Source: Bryoerythrophyllum caledonicum (Eukaryota > Streptophyta > Bryopsida > Pottiales > Pottiaceae). From it: a stretch of 64,000 nt of DNA. The notes under the pieces were generated by a model that had not been told where the DNA came from, did not search any database, and saw only the letters and a list, made by a program, of their open reading frames with translations. This document shows, piece by piece, positions 35,530-47,439 of the stretch. Position 1 is the stretch's first letter, and each line of letters starts with the position of its first letter. The position numbers and the translations under genes are program-made. The stretch covers positions 11,600,187-11,664,186 of the forward strand of contig OZ020525.1 of the NCBI GenBank assembly GCA_963971425.1, in the 5' to 3' direction.

Positions 35530-38500
35530 AGAAGTTCAAAGGATAGCACAATATCCTAGGGGTTGGTTTGTGCCTCAAGCCATTGTGGAGAAGTTCTTCC
35601 TCTAGTTGCCGCCTTATCTCAGTCACTCCATGCGTGTGTGTATATGGCCTTTTCAAAGACCTTTTCAAAGGCGAAAACTGTGGTCTTCGCAGCTCTAAAC
35701 AGCATTTATGCCAGGCATGAGTTGTTGGAAGAGCAAGCAAATAAAGACGCCCTGGCGCAGGTAAATATTTCTTTGTGGATGGCAATCTCTTACAGTTACC
35801 TCTCATTTTGCTTGATTTTGTTGCACCTTGTACAAAATTGATGTTATGAGTTAAAGCAATTTGACCACTTGATGAATTAATCAGTGTTCCCCGCACGGCA
35901 ACCAAAAATAGGACATCTTTTGAAAATCGCAGTAAAACCCGGTGCAACACTTTGAGAAGACGTCGAATGATTGACTTGACGTTGTCTTGCAACAGCTCTC
36001 CGTCGTGGAGCCTTAATTATAACTAACTCCAACATGTGCACTCAATCATCAGTGTCGGTCAAGGATTCCTGCTGCTGTGTTGTTGGCCTCTAAGTCCTCA
36101 TTCCAATTGCTGGTTCCAAGTGTAGAAGCTGATGCTGGCGATCGATCGATCGATCACCTTCCTGTTTGAATGGGGCTATGTGGAAGGGCTCCATATCTGT
36201 TGATGAGAGAGGCCATGACTGTTCTGTAAGAGATGGTCAATGTGCTCATGAGCATCTCCACAGCTGCAATCCATCACTGAGATTTGCATTTCGTTTGAGA
36301 GGTCCTTTCAGATTTCAATTTAACTGCCTCGTTATTCACACAAATATCAGTCTAAATTAGATGACAACCAATCAAAAGCTGTTGCATGAACAGTGAAAGT
36401 CAAAGTAATCTTTGACATAATCATCTCCATTATATAATCTAAACGTGCCCTCCTACCACTTATGTAATGACTATTTTTGTAAAAGGGCCACGGATTTTTT
36501 TAATTAAAATTTTGGTGCTTCATTCTTGTTTGGAGTGCAATTGTGAGGATGCTTTGAAATATAGGAGTTTTGGCTTCTTTTGTCTATGTTGAGCCCTAAA
36601 CAATAGAGAATTATAAAGGTTTGTGGTTAGGTAATTGTACTGGGGAGTTTGATTGTGAGTAGCAAATAAAAATAAGTTTTACTATTTAAAGATCATGAAA
36701 GGCATTATAGAAGTTGATAGTACCTTAAGGTTACTATAATCTTATTATATGGAGAACATTATTCATCACTAATGCCTAATCAAACTTGTGACCAAACCCT
36801 TTGTTATAGCCACCTAACTTCTAACTTTTAAATTGTGTTTATTAATGTGGAAAAATGAAAGTTTTTTTTTTGGGGTGCCCAAGAACTTTGACTCTTCTTG
36901 GAGTGAAATTTTTGCACTAAAGGAAGTATTATTTTGGTGAAACCTCAAAGGAGGTTGTTTTAGTTGTACACAAAGTTTCAAAGCTATTGGAGGATCTTAG
37001 TAAACTGTCCAAATTGCCCATTCTTGCAAAAAAACCACTTCCACTAGCAAAGCTTTTTCATCAAATGTCCGATTTATAAAACATTACACTCCTACAAAGC
37101 TCTTACATTTCCCCTTCTTTAGTAAAAATCTCAAAACCATTTGTTGAAAATTGACATCATAAGAACCTGCTCAAATGTTCGGAAAACCCACCGCTAGACA
37201 ATTGCTCCTTTAAGGATTAAAAGTAAATTCTATTTTTTTTAACTATAAGACCTTAAAAAGACTAATAGGCAATCAATTCAAATGAAATTTAAAGTTTTTA
37301 ACAGAGAAATTGAAAGATTATAGTGTTTGAAGTAATTTTTTATAGAGCACCATATTACTTTTTAGCATACAACAACCATGGCTAATGTTTGGGTCCACGG
37401 TTATAATGCTAGTGAAGGTGGTATCATCTTTGGCTTTAATAAAGATCAATTTTAATCCTCCAAAAAATTTGAAAGGTAAAGATGGACAAGATGTTAAACA
37501 TTAAGAACTTGACGCCTTGAAATTTTGTGTGTTTAAATGTGAAAAGATTGAGAATATCAAGAGCAATTACAAGTTGTGCTAAAAAGTTGTCTTGCAATTA
37601 TTGCAAAGATTTTTTGTTGACTAATACTAATTTCTAATGAACGGTGTATGAGATGCTATACCATGATTGTCATATTGCATGCTCTTTGCATATGAGCATT
37701 TGATATGAACAAATGTAAATCATACAGATTTTTAAGTCTCACATGACACTAATTTTACACTAAAGTTAAATTTAATATCACCTTCAAGAAGGCAGCTACA
37801 TGCAAAAAATTACACATGACAAATGGATCTTGAGGAGGTCATTGGTGATTTTTTTGAAAAACTATGTGAGTTAAAAAATAAGGTCCATTTAATTAAAAGG
37901 GCAAAATTTTATATTACTTGTAGGGATGCTACAAGGTCCATAAAATGCTACGTATTCTATGATATATTAATTAGGCTATATAAAAACATCATATAGTAGG
38001 ATTTTTTAAAAATAAGTTAGCCTTCATAAAAAGAAGATGTGAATTTTTTTCATAATACAATTTAAGGTGAAACATCCAAAAATGTCCTTGGATACTTTAG
38101 GCCACCTTTTATTGGAATACATGCATGAAAATTCAATAATAGAAACACATATATAGTAGGAGATTTTAAGGTTTAGGGCTCAAGAGATTTATTGCTAATA
38201 TTTGAATTAAATCCCATTTCTTAAAGAGCTTCTATTTTGTTATTTAAAAATATTGATAGACTTCATTTGGTACAAAAATTTAAATAAATATAGAACTTGT
38301 TTGTTAAAAAAATTAAAAAATCCAAACCTAGCTTATTATAAATTGTAACTTTTTCCTTAAATATAGACTATTATATTTATATTTGGATTTGTTTAAATTA
38401 ATTCTATGTTCTTTATACTTTTAATTTTAATTTAATTTTATGATATTTATTTCTTTAGATTCTAATTTTTAGCAATCATTTGTTTTATGACCCTAAATAC

Positions 38501-38590
38501 AAAACCAAATGAATCATGAATCCACACTATATTCAGTGAATAAGATACAAAGTATAAGATTTTCATATATCCTTCATATTTCATTTTGAA
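35530..38590. other. AT-rich interior of the 15-kb element, no gene seen
   Basis: About 3 kb with no convincing coding frame. A GATC microsatellite run (36137-36155) is the only local feature. It separates the integrase and HECT gene blocks. Confidence 0.45.
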
Positions 38591-38629
38591 TTGATATTAC
38601 CCAATTTCAACATCACTTTCTTTTGCTAC

Positions 38630-38868
38630 GTCCAAGGAATCTATCCCGAGCTCCAAGGAATCTATCCCGAGCTCCAAAGAATCTATCCCGGGGTCCAAAG
38701 AATCTATCCCGAGGTCCAAAGAATCTATCTCGAGGTCCAAAGAATCTTTCCCTTTGTCCAAAGAATCTTTCCCTCAGTGCAAGGAATCTATCCCTTAGTG
38801 CAAGGAATCTATCCCTTAGTGCAAGGAATCTATCATTGAGTCCAACGAATCTTTCTTGAGCACCTTTC
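38630..38868 (+). repeat. 21-bp motif array C
   Basis: About eleven tandem 21-bp units with core TCCAAGGAATCTATCCC, the longest and most regular of the arrays. It is open in several frames on both strands only because the unit length is a multiple of three, so I do not call a protein. Confidence 0.88.
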
Positions 38869-39602
38869 ATGAAATATCAATTCTGGAATTACAACCATGT
38901 GACTTGGCCACGTTTTTCAAACACATAATAAAAAGTGATGTTCTGAAAAATGTAAATCTTTTCACGTACAATGGAAAGTGATGGCACTATCACACGAAAT
39001 GACAACATGGGCATACCACCTTTTCGCCTTTGTCTGTTTAATCTCAAATTGCTCGTCCAACTTTGCTTGAACTACTCTCTTGAAATGTCTCGGTTGTGAA
39101 TTTCATCTTCTGTTACTTCTTGTTTCATATTGTGTTTCTTGTGCGGCATCTTCACCATGACACCATGAGGATTAAGAACACATAGGGTTCAAGAAGAGGT
39201 AAGCATTATTTTTCTTGCAGATTTTTCTCGCTAAAGTTTTCAAACATGGGCGAGACGTTTTCTTGCAGCATAGACAACTAATACTGGTACATCGTGCACA
39301 GGAATCATTCAATACATATGCGTTTCCCTTGGAGAGCAACTTCTCTGGTTCCAAATTTGATCTGAACCCTGCCAAATCTGTTCACGAGACCACACACGTG
39401 AGCGCTTGTTCCAGGTACTGAATTCGTACATTGTTTTCAGTATAACATTTTTATTGATGGGGGGATGTTAAGTACTTACATGTTTTCACTTGCACATTTT
39501 TATTGCTCATCTTCACAGCAAAATTCTTGGAAACTGGCATGTTCCCTGAATCTTTTTCTCTTTTCTCCTGGTGTGCAGTTGACGGTGAGGATTGCGTCAC
39601 TG

Positions 39603-42600
39603 ATGGTCGCTGCTGGTGGTGGACATCAACTGAACAGAATGGACGAAGATGAGTTTCAACCGGACTCAACAGGCACACAACAAGAACGCATCCAACCAAG
39701 CATGAGAAATACTGTCTTTCCCATGCCAACAGTAAATAGGGCTCAAGACTTTTCATACAACCCACAATTCGGGGCACCAAGACAAGGAGGGGCGGCAGGA
39801 CGAGGAGGGGCGGCAGGACGAGGAGGGGCAGCAGGACGGGGAGGTGCAGCAGGACGAGGAGGTGTAGGAGGACGAGGAGGGGCAGGAGGACGAGGGGCAG
39901 GAGGACGAGGAGCACCAAGTGAAGATGTGACCAGTGAGCGGTGCTCACTCACAAGGACTGTCTACTTCCTACCAGAAAATACCTTGTGGATTTTGGACAA
40001 GGTAGGGGAGCTGATTCCATTTTTGGAGTCTTGGCAGGCAGACTCTCCTAGTGTGCTTGTAACCCTGCCAAGTACAACAAAGTGGGGAGGCTTAGTCCAT
40101 CCATTCTCAGCAGATTCAGTGGAACATGGTATTGCAAGGGCATTTGCAAGAGCCCTTTCATCAACTACATCAAACTACACAGGACTTTTCTACAAGAGGA
40201 GCAAGAAACGGAAAAAATGTGGAAATGATTCTGGATTTTTCTTGGAGCCCTACATCAGACCTAAGGGAGCGCCCTTTGGATCACTGCCAACACAAACGAA
40301 TATCATCTATTGTCCAGACCCTACTCTACTTCCACAAGCTGGAGTGGATTCTTACTATAGGAGCGTAGCAGCAGGACCTCCTCCGCCCACCACCATACCA
40401 TTGATTCTATCAGTGTATGCTCCAGCACCTGCTGAACAATCCAGGTATTACATTTGTTACCTTATTCCAATGTTCTATTCTGATTCATTTTACATATAGA
40501 CCTATTCCTACTAAAGTTGATACATTATTGTCTACCTTAAAGTCTTGGGTCCTGAAAATCTTTTGCAATGGTCTTGGAATCATTCCCAGGGTCCTTGGAA
40601 TCGTTTCCAAGGTACTAGGAATCTTTCCCGAAGGCTTGAGAATCTATTCCAAGTCCTCTGAATCATTTCAAAGGCAATGGTTTCTCTTGAACAACAGCTA
40701 AATTCATCAAAAACATTGCATTTAAAATGAAGTATTGTTAGGAATAAAAAAAGCTTGACAAATTTAAAGACATGCTAATTTTACAAAAATATTTGCTTAC
40801 AGCTCCAGTTCATCTGCTCCTCCAATTGCATGCAATTCTGGACGCCTAGCTCTCCCAGCTCCTACTCAAAGTGGAGTTCCACCAACTGCTCAAGAGACAA
40901 GGTAAGAGTTCCACCAACTACTTCCAATAAGTTTTTTTTTTATTTGTATGTCTTTCACTATCATAAGACAAATTCATTTACAAAACCTACTAAATGTAAT
41001 CATGTTATGCTTCTTACAGTGTTGCTGGAATTGCAAGTTCATCTACGAGCTGGAGTGCTCATGTACCCACACCTCCCACACCTGGACGCACATCAACATT
41101 TATTGACATTAGCGGACAAGTGTATATCAACAGCGAGAGTCATTTAGACTACCTATCAGAAATATGGGTAGAAGCGGAGAAAGCATACTACACAGCTCTG
41201 GAGAGAAGAAATTGTAATGCTCACCAAGTCGCTAACAGTGATCCACATAGCCGATTGTTCTGGCGAGCCATCCAAGAATTGGAGACAACAGTGTTACAGG
41301 GAGCTGAAAAGCAGCAACCAGAGATCGAGTCCATCACAAGACAACTCATGAAGTGCAGAAACAATCGCATGGGACTAACATGTCCAGAGAGTGATTTGGT
41401 GAAATTCATAGAAGAAGATACTGTGCGGGAGATAGCAATGTATATGGCTGCAGACATCAGGAGGGAATTTGAGTCTAGTGCTAGACCGTTCTGGAGAGAA
41501 TGGGAAGAATTCGGATGGTTAGTTCACTTACTTCCAGGTGATGCACTTTGCAAGGAGCACTCCCTCTTGATTTTGCAAACCTATGGTGAACAAGGCACAG
41601 AGCACATTAACATGTTAGATGAAGTATATAACCTTCCTTCTAACAAGAGAATCAGCAAGAGTTTGTTGAGGTTAATGTGCGAATCAAGAAATGGAAGAAT
41701 GGACGAAAACCTTGGGGAGGAAGATCTTATTCAGAAAAGGGAAGCAGTGGAGGCAGCACTATTGGCATTCCAGAGATACTACATTGAGAAGAAAGTGTTC
41801 TTCCCTTTCAAATTCTTCTGCGACTCTTCATCCTTGGTACCTGAAGAAATCATTAAGGTAAATTGTAGAATCACTTAGAAAATATAATGTCAACAACAGT
41901 TGACAAAAATGATATACTAAAAACAATGTTTGTACTTGAATTCACGTGCATCAAGGAAAGGAATACAAGGCTTTCTGTGAGAAATGGAACGATGTAGTTC
42001 TGGAGAACAAAGCCTGCTACAACGTGAAGATCAAATTCGTCCACAAGAGCGGGATAAAAGAGAAGCAAACAATTGATGTGGATGGATTAAGAAACGCTTG
42101 GCTTACCTCATGCTGGAAGCAGTTTGTCTCCTATCAGTTTGTAAGTCCCTACCATCTGAACCTACAATTCAACAGTGAAACATGATTTCAGAGAATATTT
42201 CTTAGGGTCCAGGGAATATTTCTTAGGGTTTAGGGAATATTTCCCAGGGTACAAGGAATCATCCCTGAGGTCCAAGGAATCATTCCGGAGGTCCCAGTCA
42301 TTTGTCTAAAATCTATTTCAAATTAGAAGATTTGAACAAATCAAGTACTGAATACAATTTGTGCTATGGACAGAATTACAGCGAGATTTTCGAGTATCCA
42401 AACAATCGGGAAGGAACGATTCTACACCCATTAAAAGATGGAGATATCATCGCACCTAAGAGACAACTTGATGTGGTATGTATTACTTATGTTCAATTTG
42501 AATATTTCAGTATTCAAACTTCATTGCTGAATATATTTACTGAATTTCAAATCAATGCAGGCACGCATGTTGGGACACCTGATCTGGAGTATCGCATTCA

Positions 42601-43391
42601 ATAACTTGGAGGTTAATCGCCCATTCACATTTTCTACGCTGCTCATGATGTGTGACATGGTTCCTAAGGATTTATCAAGTATTGACCAACAGTTACGATG
42701 GTCTTTGGAGAGGGACTTTCGATTATGCTTCCCCACAAAATGGAATATCCTGAAACAACTAAGGAAGTCGTATGAAGAGGCATCAGCACTAGTCACTCAC
42801 CTTTGTGACGAGGAGATAGACGACAGCCTAGGTTGGTCATTTCAGAACTTCGTGATCGATGAAGGCAAGTGGAGCTCGGAGGTTGAAGGGAAGATCGGTG
42901 CAATCATCTGGACACATTTGTTCAAAGACAGGGCGTTAGTGGGTGCAGCATTGAGGGAAGGATTCTTCATGAGCGTGGAGACAGCTCCAATTTCGCCTGT
43001 GGAGAAAGCTAATTTTCTAGCAGACTTGGCTCTACTAAACCCTGAGTGTTTGAAGATCATTTTTTTAGGGGCCTGCTCTGTGGATGCTACAGAGTTCATG
43101 AAGGCTGTTCACTTCAGGGCGTCTATTGCACATCAACAACAAGTATGGTTTGAAACAACCGTTCATAGCATGACTAACATGGAGAGGACAAGATTGGCTG
43201 TTTTTATTACAGGGAAAGAGTACTTCAGCAATGCAAACATCACAGTTGAGTTATTGGCTAGAGACGACGAACCTTGTGTACAAGCGAGCACGTGCTTCAC
43301 CACCCTTCTTCTGCCGCTATACAAATCCCTGCAAAGTATGTTGCGGAAAATCAACATCTCAACTATGGACACTAGTTATGGACGCCCATAG
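39603..43391 (+). CDS. RGG-rich protein with C-terminal HECT ubiquitin-ligase-like domain
   Basis: Exons 39603-40444, 40803-40901, 41020-41857, 41961-42140, one around 42300-42476, and 42561-43391 (stop). Phases agree except at the 42.2-42.3 kb junction, which spans a repeat array. Residues about 60-106 are an RGG/Ala-Gly tract (repeated GGAAGR), typical of nucleic-acid binding. A middle helical region (41.1-41.86 kb) is unassigned. The end fits a HECT domain: VKIKFVHKSG...DVDGLRNAWL, ARMLGHLIWSIAFNNLEVNRPF, and finally QASTCFTTLLLPLYKS with the catalytic-type Cys at 43293-43295. HECT proteins (G2E3-like) take ubiquitin from E2 as a thioester. Whether this one is active is unknown. Beside a DDE integrase inside TIRs, it is probably element-encoded. 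Start at 39603 is inferred; there may be an upstream exon. Confidence 0.7.
39780..39915 (+). repeat. In-frame 18-bp coding repeat (RGG tract)
   Basis: About seven units of GGACGAGGAGGGGCGGCA-type sequence encode the Gly-Arg-Ala tract of the HECT gene. The region is GC-rich against an AT-rich background. Confidence 0.85.
40548..40680 (+). repeat. 21-bp motif array D (HECT gene intron 1)
   Basis: About six diverged units (CTTGGAATCATTCCCAGGGT and relatives) inside the intron 40445-40802. Confidence 0.8.
42186..42300 (+). repeat. 21-bp motif array E (HECT gene intron)
   Basis: About five units with core AGGGAATATTTC..AGGGT, shifting to AAGGAATCATTCC. It lies in the intron following exon 42140. 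Confidence 0.8.
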
Positions 43392-43779
43392 AATTTGATA
43401 TTTTCATACCACATAGAGTTAGATGAGTTGTTGGATAGCTCTCAAACTACAACTCTATGATTTTTCTCTAAATGCTATGTTAAAAGATGTCATGATGTGA
43501 ACAATAAATTTTGGTGTAGAACAGCAGAGTTCAAAGGATACCGACCGGGTTGCGTCTTTCTCAACCCAAGGACTGAAGACCAGAAAAATTCGAATACGAT
43601 GTCGCCCGTGAGCTTTACCGTGAAAGTTTTTAACTGCAACATGATAATTGCTATCAATCTCGACTGTATGGAAGTTTTCATTGTATAGAATCAGCTCAAA
43701 GGAGACTAATATTCATCTTGGTTGATCTCATGTGCAAACTCTCACTTCACTCCCAAGGACAACTAAAACTACCTTGAAT

Positions 43780-44085
43780 TGAGTTTAAAGACCACCGAGC
43801 TCTTCTATGATCAAACAACTATAATAAAAGAAAACTACCAAGCTCTTCCATACCCAATCCAACAACTCTAATACAAAAACAATCAGCTCTTCTACCAATC
43901 CAATAACTATATAGAGTAAAAAACAGTACCACAATAAATCAGAAGAGGAGGAACCTTGAAACTCTAGAAACACAGGCTCCACAAGCTCTCCAATCAATCC
44001 AATATCCATATGGAGCTAAAAAAACGGTACCACAATAGACCAAAAGAGGAGGTATCTTCAAGCTCCAGAAACACAGATTTTCCAC
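43780..44085. repeat. Two-to-three copy tandem repeat (about 100 bp)
   Basis: Blocks CCAATCCAA(T/C), AACAGTACCACAATA and AGAAGAGGAGGAACCTTGAA recur with ~10-15% differences. It is non-coding, between the HECT gene and the captured host fragments. Confidence 0.6.
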
Positions 44086-44112
44086 AACAAATGAGGTGAT
44101 GAGAAGAACCAA

Positions 44113-44463
44113 CCTGGATAAGTAACAGTAGTGCCATTTAGGGCCTGTGAGACACTAGTGTACCGAGCACTCCAGGTGGAGTGATTCTTGGCCTCAACGA
44201 GCTGTGTCTGGGCGAAGAACGTGTAGAAGCTGCGAATGGATTAGAGAGGATTAATTGTGGTGAGGGGCTCCAGCAGCTCGAAGGTGCCCTTGGTGTTGGA
44301 CAGGACCTCGAATAGCATGGTTAGGCGCAGGAATGGATTTGGGTCAGTCTGGCGCGGCAGCTTGTACACGATGATCTTCACTTTTGAGTCAAAGGTGGTC
44401 GTCGTGGGAAAGATGGTGGCGTCTAATGGCGCGAACTGACCGTCTGTGAAGATCACTATCACC
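44113..44463 (-). pseudogene. Captured exon of a VWA-domain protein
   Basis: An exon-like block with a GCACAG acceptor at its 5' side and a TATCCAG/GT donor at its 3' side. It encodes VIVIFTDGQFAP (von Willebrand A-type TDG motif), VKIIVYKL, GTFELLEPL, then SFYTFFAQTQ, resembling VWA proteins followed by a cache-like segment. A stop interrupts it after NPL. I am not sure of the parent gene. Confidence 0.5.
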
Positions 44464-44961
44464 TGTGCAAGAAAATTAGAACTGTTCTTTGTATAGCGAG
44501 GCAAAGATACCATGATTATTGTACTCTTTTTTCAATTTTAATTAGTAATGTCTACACTTAATAGCTAAAAATATCTATAGTCAGCTCAAAGACAAAAAAG
44601 TATTTTGTGAAGTCGCCCAAAGTTTTAATGAACTTCTCTTTACTGAACTAATGTTTTAGATTCGGATTTAATTTTTGCTGTTATAATGTTTATGATCCTT
44701 AACCCTACTCACTTCTCACTCTTAATAGCCATTAAAGCATTGGAAGAGCTTGGTGGTGAATCCTTATTGGTGGTCTCTAAACCAAGGCAAAGCAGTTACA
44801 GTGAGAGTGAAGAAAGAGTTTGCACAAAGTCAATCATGAATACTAGTCGCTTTTCTCTAATAGAGAGCTATTCACGGGTGGATTTCACTGTGAGAAAAAG
44901 TGGGCATATCTTACACAATTTTGGGTGACTTTAGAAGGAACTGTAGTGTGTTATGTTACTC

Positions 44962-45960
44962 ACCGTCAAGGCGGATCCGAGCGTGCATCAATTTGTGCGC
45001 TAGTGGATCCTGTTAATAATCTGCACGCTCTGCACGCCCAAATGACACATAAAATGCTGGTCAGATTTTAATGTTGAAGTTTGAGAACGTGGTGTAAACT
45101 AATTTACGCTTGCCAAGATGCATGTTAAGAAAGGGCTACCAAGGAAAACACTGCCAATAAATGTATTTTTCTGGGAGCAAAGCATTGTTGACATACAAGC
45201 ATGATCTCAAAACAAAGTACATACCTGGGTAATCCTAAAAGAACAAGAATTGTTGTCACCTTGCAATGGCGTGGCATTTTCCGCATTTCTGCCATAGGGC
45301 AGCTGCTATGAATACCTGCGTTGTATATTTGTTCCAAAAATCATCCAGATTAATAAAAGGAGTAGGTAATGCAGGCCCTTCGCTTAAATTAACTAGTTCA
45401 AGAAAAGGGTAAATGACAGTTGCAAAAGCATGATAGAAAACATCACATTAGAAGAATTCCTACAACATTTCATCGAAATGGAAAAAATTATTAAAAAGTA
45501 GAAGTCCGGTTTTCTTACAGGAAGGATATGCTGTTCTGACAAAGAAAGATCTCGCATTTTTGGAGCGTGAGTGTGTCCCTGCATAGTGTTCGCTAGATCA
45601 AAGTCCAGGCTGCATAAAAGGAACCAGAATTGAGAAACGGATATTAAGGTCCAAACTATAAATCCTGATTTGAACAAAAGAGAGTTCACATCAAAGTGGA
45701 AGAACTTCTTACATCTTTCTCAACTTCATGGGCGTTGTTGAGGGCCTCTTGCTCCACCAAAAGCATGGGTAGTTCTTGTTCAGTAGGCATTCCCAGGGTC
45801 ACTCTGTAGTATTTCAGTATGTCAAGGTATAGAGGCTGGCAATCCTTGGTCGCCATCACTGCATCCTTCAAGCTCCTGTAGCACTTGCCACACACCTTCC
45901 TTCCATCCTTCAAGCTCTTGTACCGTTCATCAACTGGTTGCAAAATCATCAAAAAAAAAC
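44962..45960 (-). pseudogene. DA1: Captured DA1-type LIM-peptidase fragment
   Basis: Four exon-like pieces in the order of the DA1 gene: (1) about 45712-45937, QPVDERYKSLKDGRKVC then CQPLYLDILKYY and ELPMLLVEQEALN; (2) about 45520-45585, GHTHAPKMRDLSLSEQHILPV; (3) about 45228-45290, RHCKVTTILVLLGLPR; (4) about 44962-45033, LLTGS then LAHKLMHARIRLDG. DA1 is a ubiquitin-activated metallopeptidase that limits organ growth. Its zinc site HEMMH appears here as HKLMH, and a frameshift precedes it, so this copy cannot be an active peptidase. The N-terminal UIM region and the rest of the peptidase are absent. Confidence 0.85.
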
Positions 45961-45967
45961 TCCCCAT

Positions 45968-46690
45968 CTAAACCCTAAACCTGCACCACCTTCTGGCCCT
46001 TGCAGGCTTGCACTGCCCTTACACTTACCTTCTCGCTGATGGTCTCGCCTGAGCCGCAGCAGTCAGAGCAAACATGTTGAATCTCTTGAATCATGTTGAG
46101 GCCCAGCTGCCAGATGGACACCTTCACGCCTGAACCCTGACACCCTGCGCACCAACTCGATGCACCCGTCTTCAATCTTTTCCTGGACAATTAATTACAT
46201 TGGAACCTTAGGAGCTGGAAAGTTTTCCACAGTGCAATCCACCTCACGTTTCACTTAAGGATTGGTAATGACCACATGAACTTCTTCTAATGCATTTGGA
46301 ATGCACGTTCTTATCCCATGCATGCAAGACTGCGGAAACACGCTCGGCACCCAGTTCCTAATCAATCACGCACCATTGCACATCTCGCACACCCCCCATT
46401 ACAACAACCAAAAACACAGACACACACATGAACGTCCAAATCCCCGAAAAACCACGCGGATCCGCGATGCCGCACCTGCGAAAGGGTTGCCGCCACCCTC
46501 GAAGAAAGACTCGAAAATGTCGAATGGATTGTGCGAGGCACCGCCTTGAGAGCGTCCTCCCCATACTGATCGTAAATCTCCCTCTTCTCGGGATCACTCA
46601 GCACTTCGTACTCCTGGGCGAGCTCCTTGAACTACGCACACCAAACAATTCACGCCCCATCGATCAACATAACATACCTACACCGCCTTC
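45968..46690 (-). pseudogene. Captured DnaJ (type I, ANJ1-like) fragment
   Basis: The minus strand encodes the end of a J domain (FKELAQEYEVLSDPEKREIY then DQYGEDALK). After a small frameshift comes the Gly/Phe region (GGASHNPFDIFESFFEGG), and then part of the DnaJ cysteine-rich zinc domain (CAGCQGSGVKVSIWQLG, HVCSDCCGSGETISEK, ACKGQKVVQ). The HPD helix and the C-terminal substrate domain are missing, and some zinc Cys are lost. It is followed at once by the DA1 fragment on the same strand, so the two host pieces are fused end to end. Confidence 0.88.
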
Positions 46691-46957
46691 TCCATGACGA
46701 CAAGGGGAAATCAGCAGATCCGGCGACGACCACCCCCCAGTGAACATAAAAACGACGTCTTTCAGAGCAAGAGAGACTTCACCCGCCAATCTCGATTAAA
46801 AGCGGAGCACAAATCCGATAGGGCCACAGGAGGCACCAATTCAACACATCCGCGACGCAGAAGCGGGACGCATGAGCAAAGCTACATAAACATGACGAAG
46901 CTACATAAACCATGACGACACTACATAAACCAATACAAACCACAACACATCAACTGA

Positions 46958-47183
46958 CCTTTCAGATCTCGCTGCACCGATCCAACTTAACCATGCATTG
47001 AAGCAGAACTCGAGCAGAGAGAGAGCACGCTAGGGTTAAGACCGACAACAACGCAAACGCATCTAACAGACCTTTCAAATCTCGCTCCACCAATCGAACT
47101 TCACCGTGCATTAAAGCAAAACTTGCGCAGAGAGAGACATAGCACGCTAGGGTTAAGACCGACAACAACGAAAACGCATCTAA
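46958..47183. repeat. 113-bp tandem duplication
   Basis: Two direct copies beginning CCTTTCA(G/A)ATCTCGCT and ending AACGCATCTAACA, about 85-90% identical. It lies upstream of the DnaJ fragment and may be captured promoter DNA. Confidence 0.75.
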
Positions 47184-47439
47184 CACATAAAGACGGAGGT
47201 GGAGACGCAACTGATGTCCACTGCCGCAGCCTGCAACGTAGAGAGTGAAACTTAGAGAGTGAGGAGTGCGGCAAGAGAGCGAAGAGTGTGGCGTTGGAAT
47301 GCGGTGAGAGGATGCGGCCCAAAGCTCAGGGTTTGGGGTGTTGTCCTCACCTGAAACAGATGGGCGGAGACGATGAACTCACACGAACGGTATAGATGGA
47401 TCGTCGGGCAGTGTAGATGAATCGCCGGGTAGACGGGAT

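Noticed and set aside
36137-36155. GATC run as a regulatory site
   Set aside because: Short simple repeat with no context supporting function.
38591-38870. Open frames on both strands encoding regular heptapeptides
   Set aside because: A 21-bp tandem repeat without stops is open in several frames automatically; no start context, no splice partner, and it is one of seven non-coding arrays of the same unit.
39451-39952. Minus-strand Leu/Pro-rich open frames
   Set aside because: Antisense shadows of the RGG repeat in the HECT gene.
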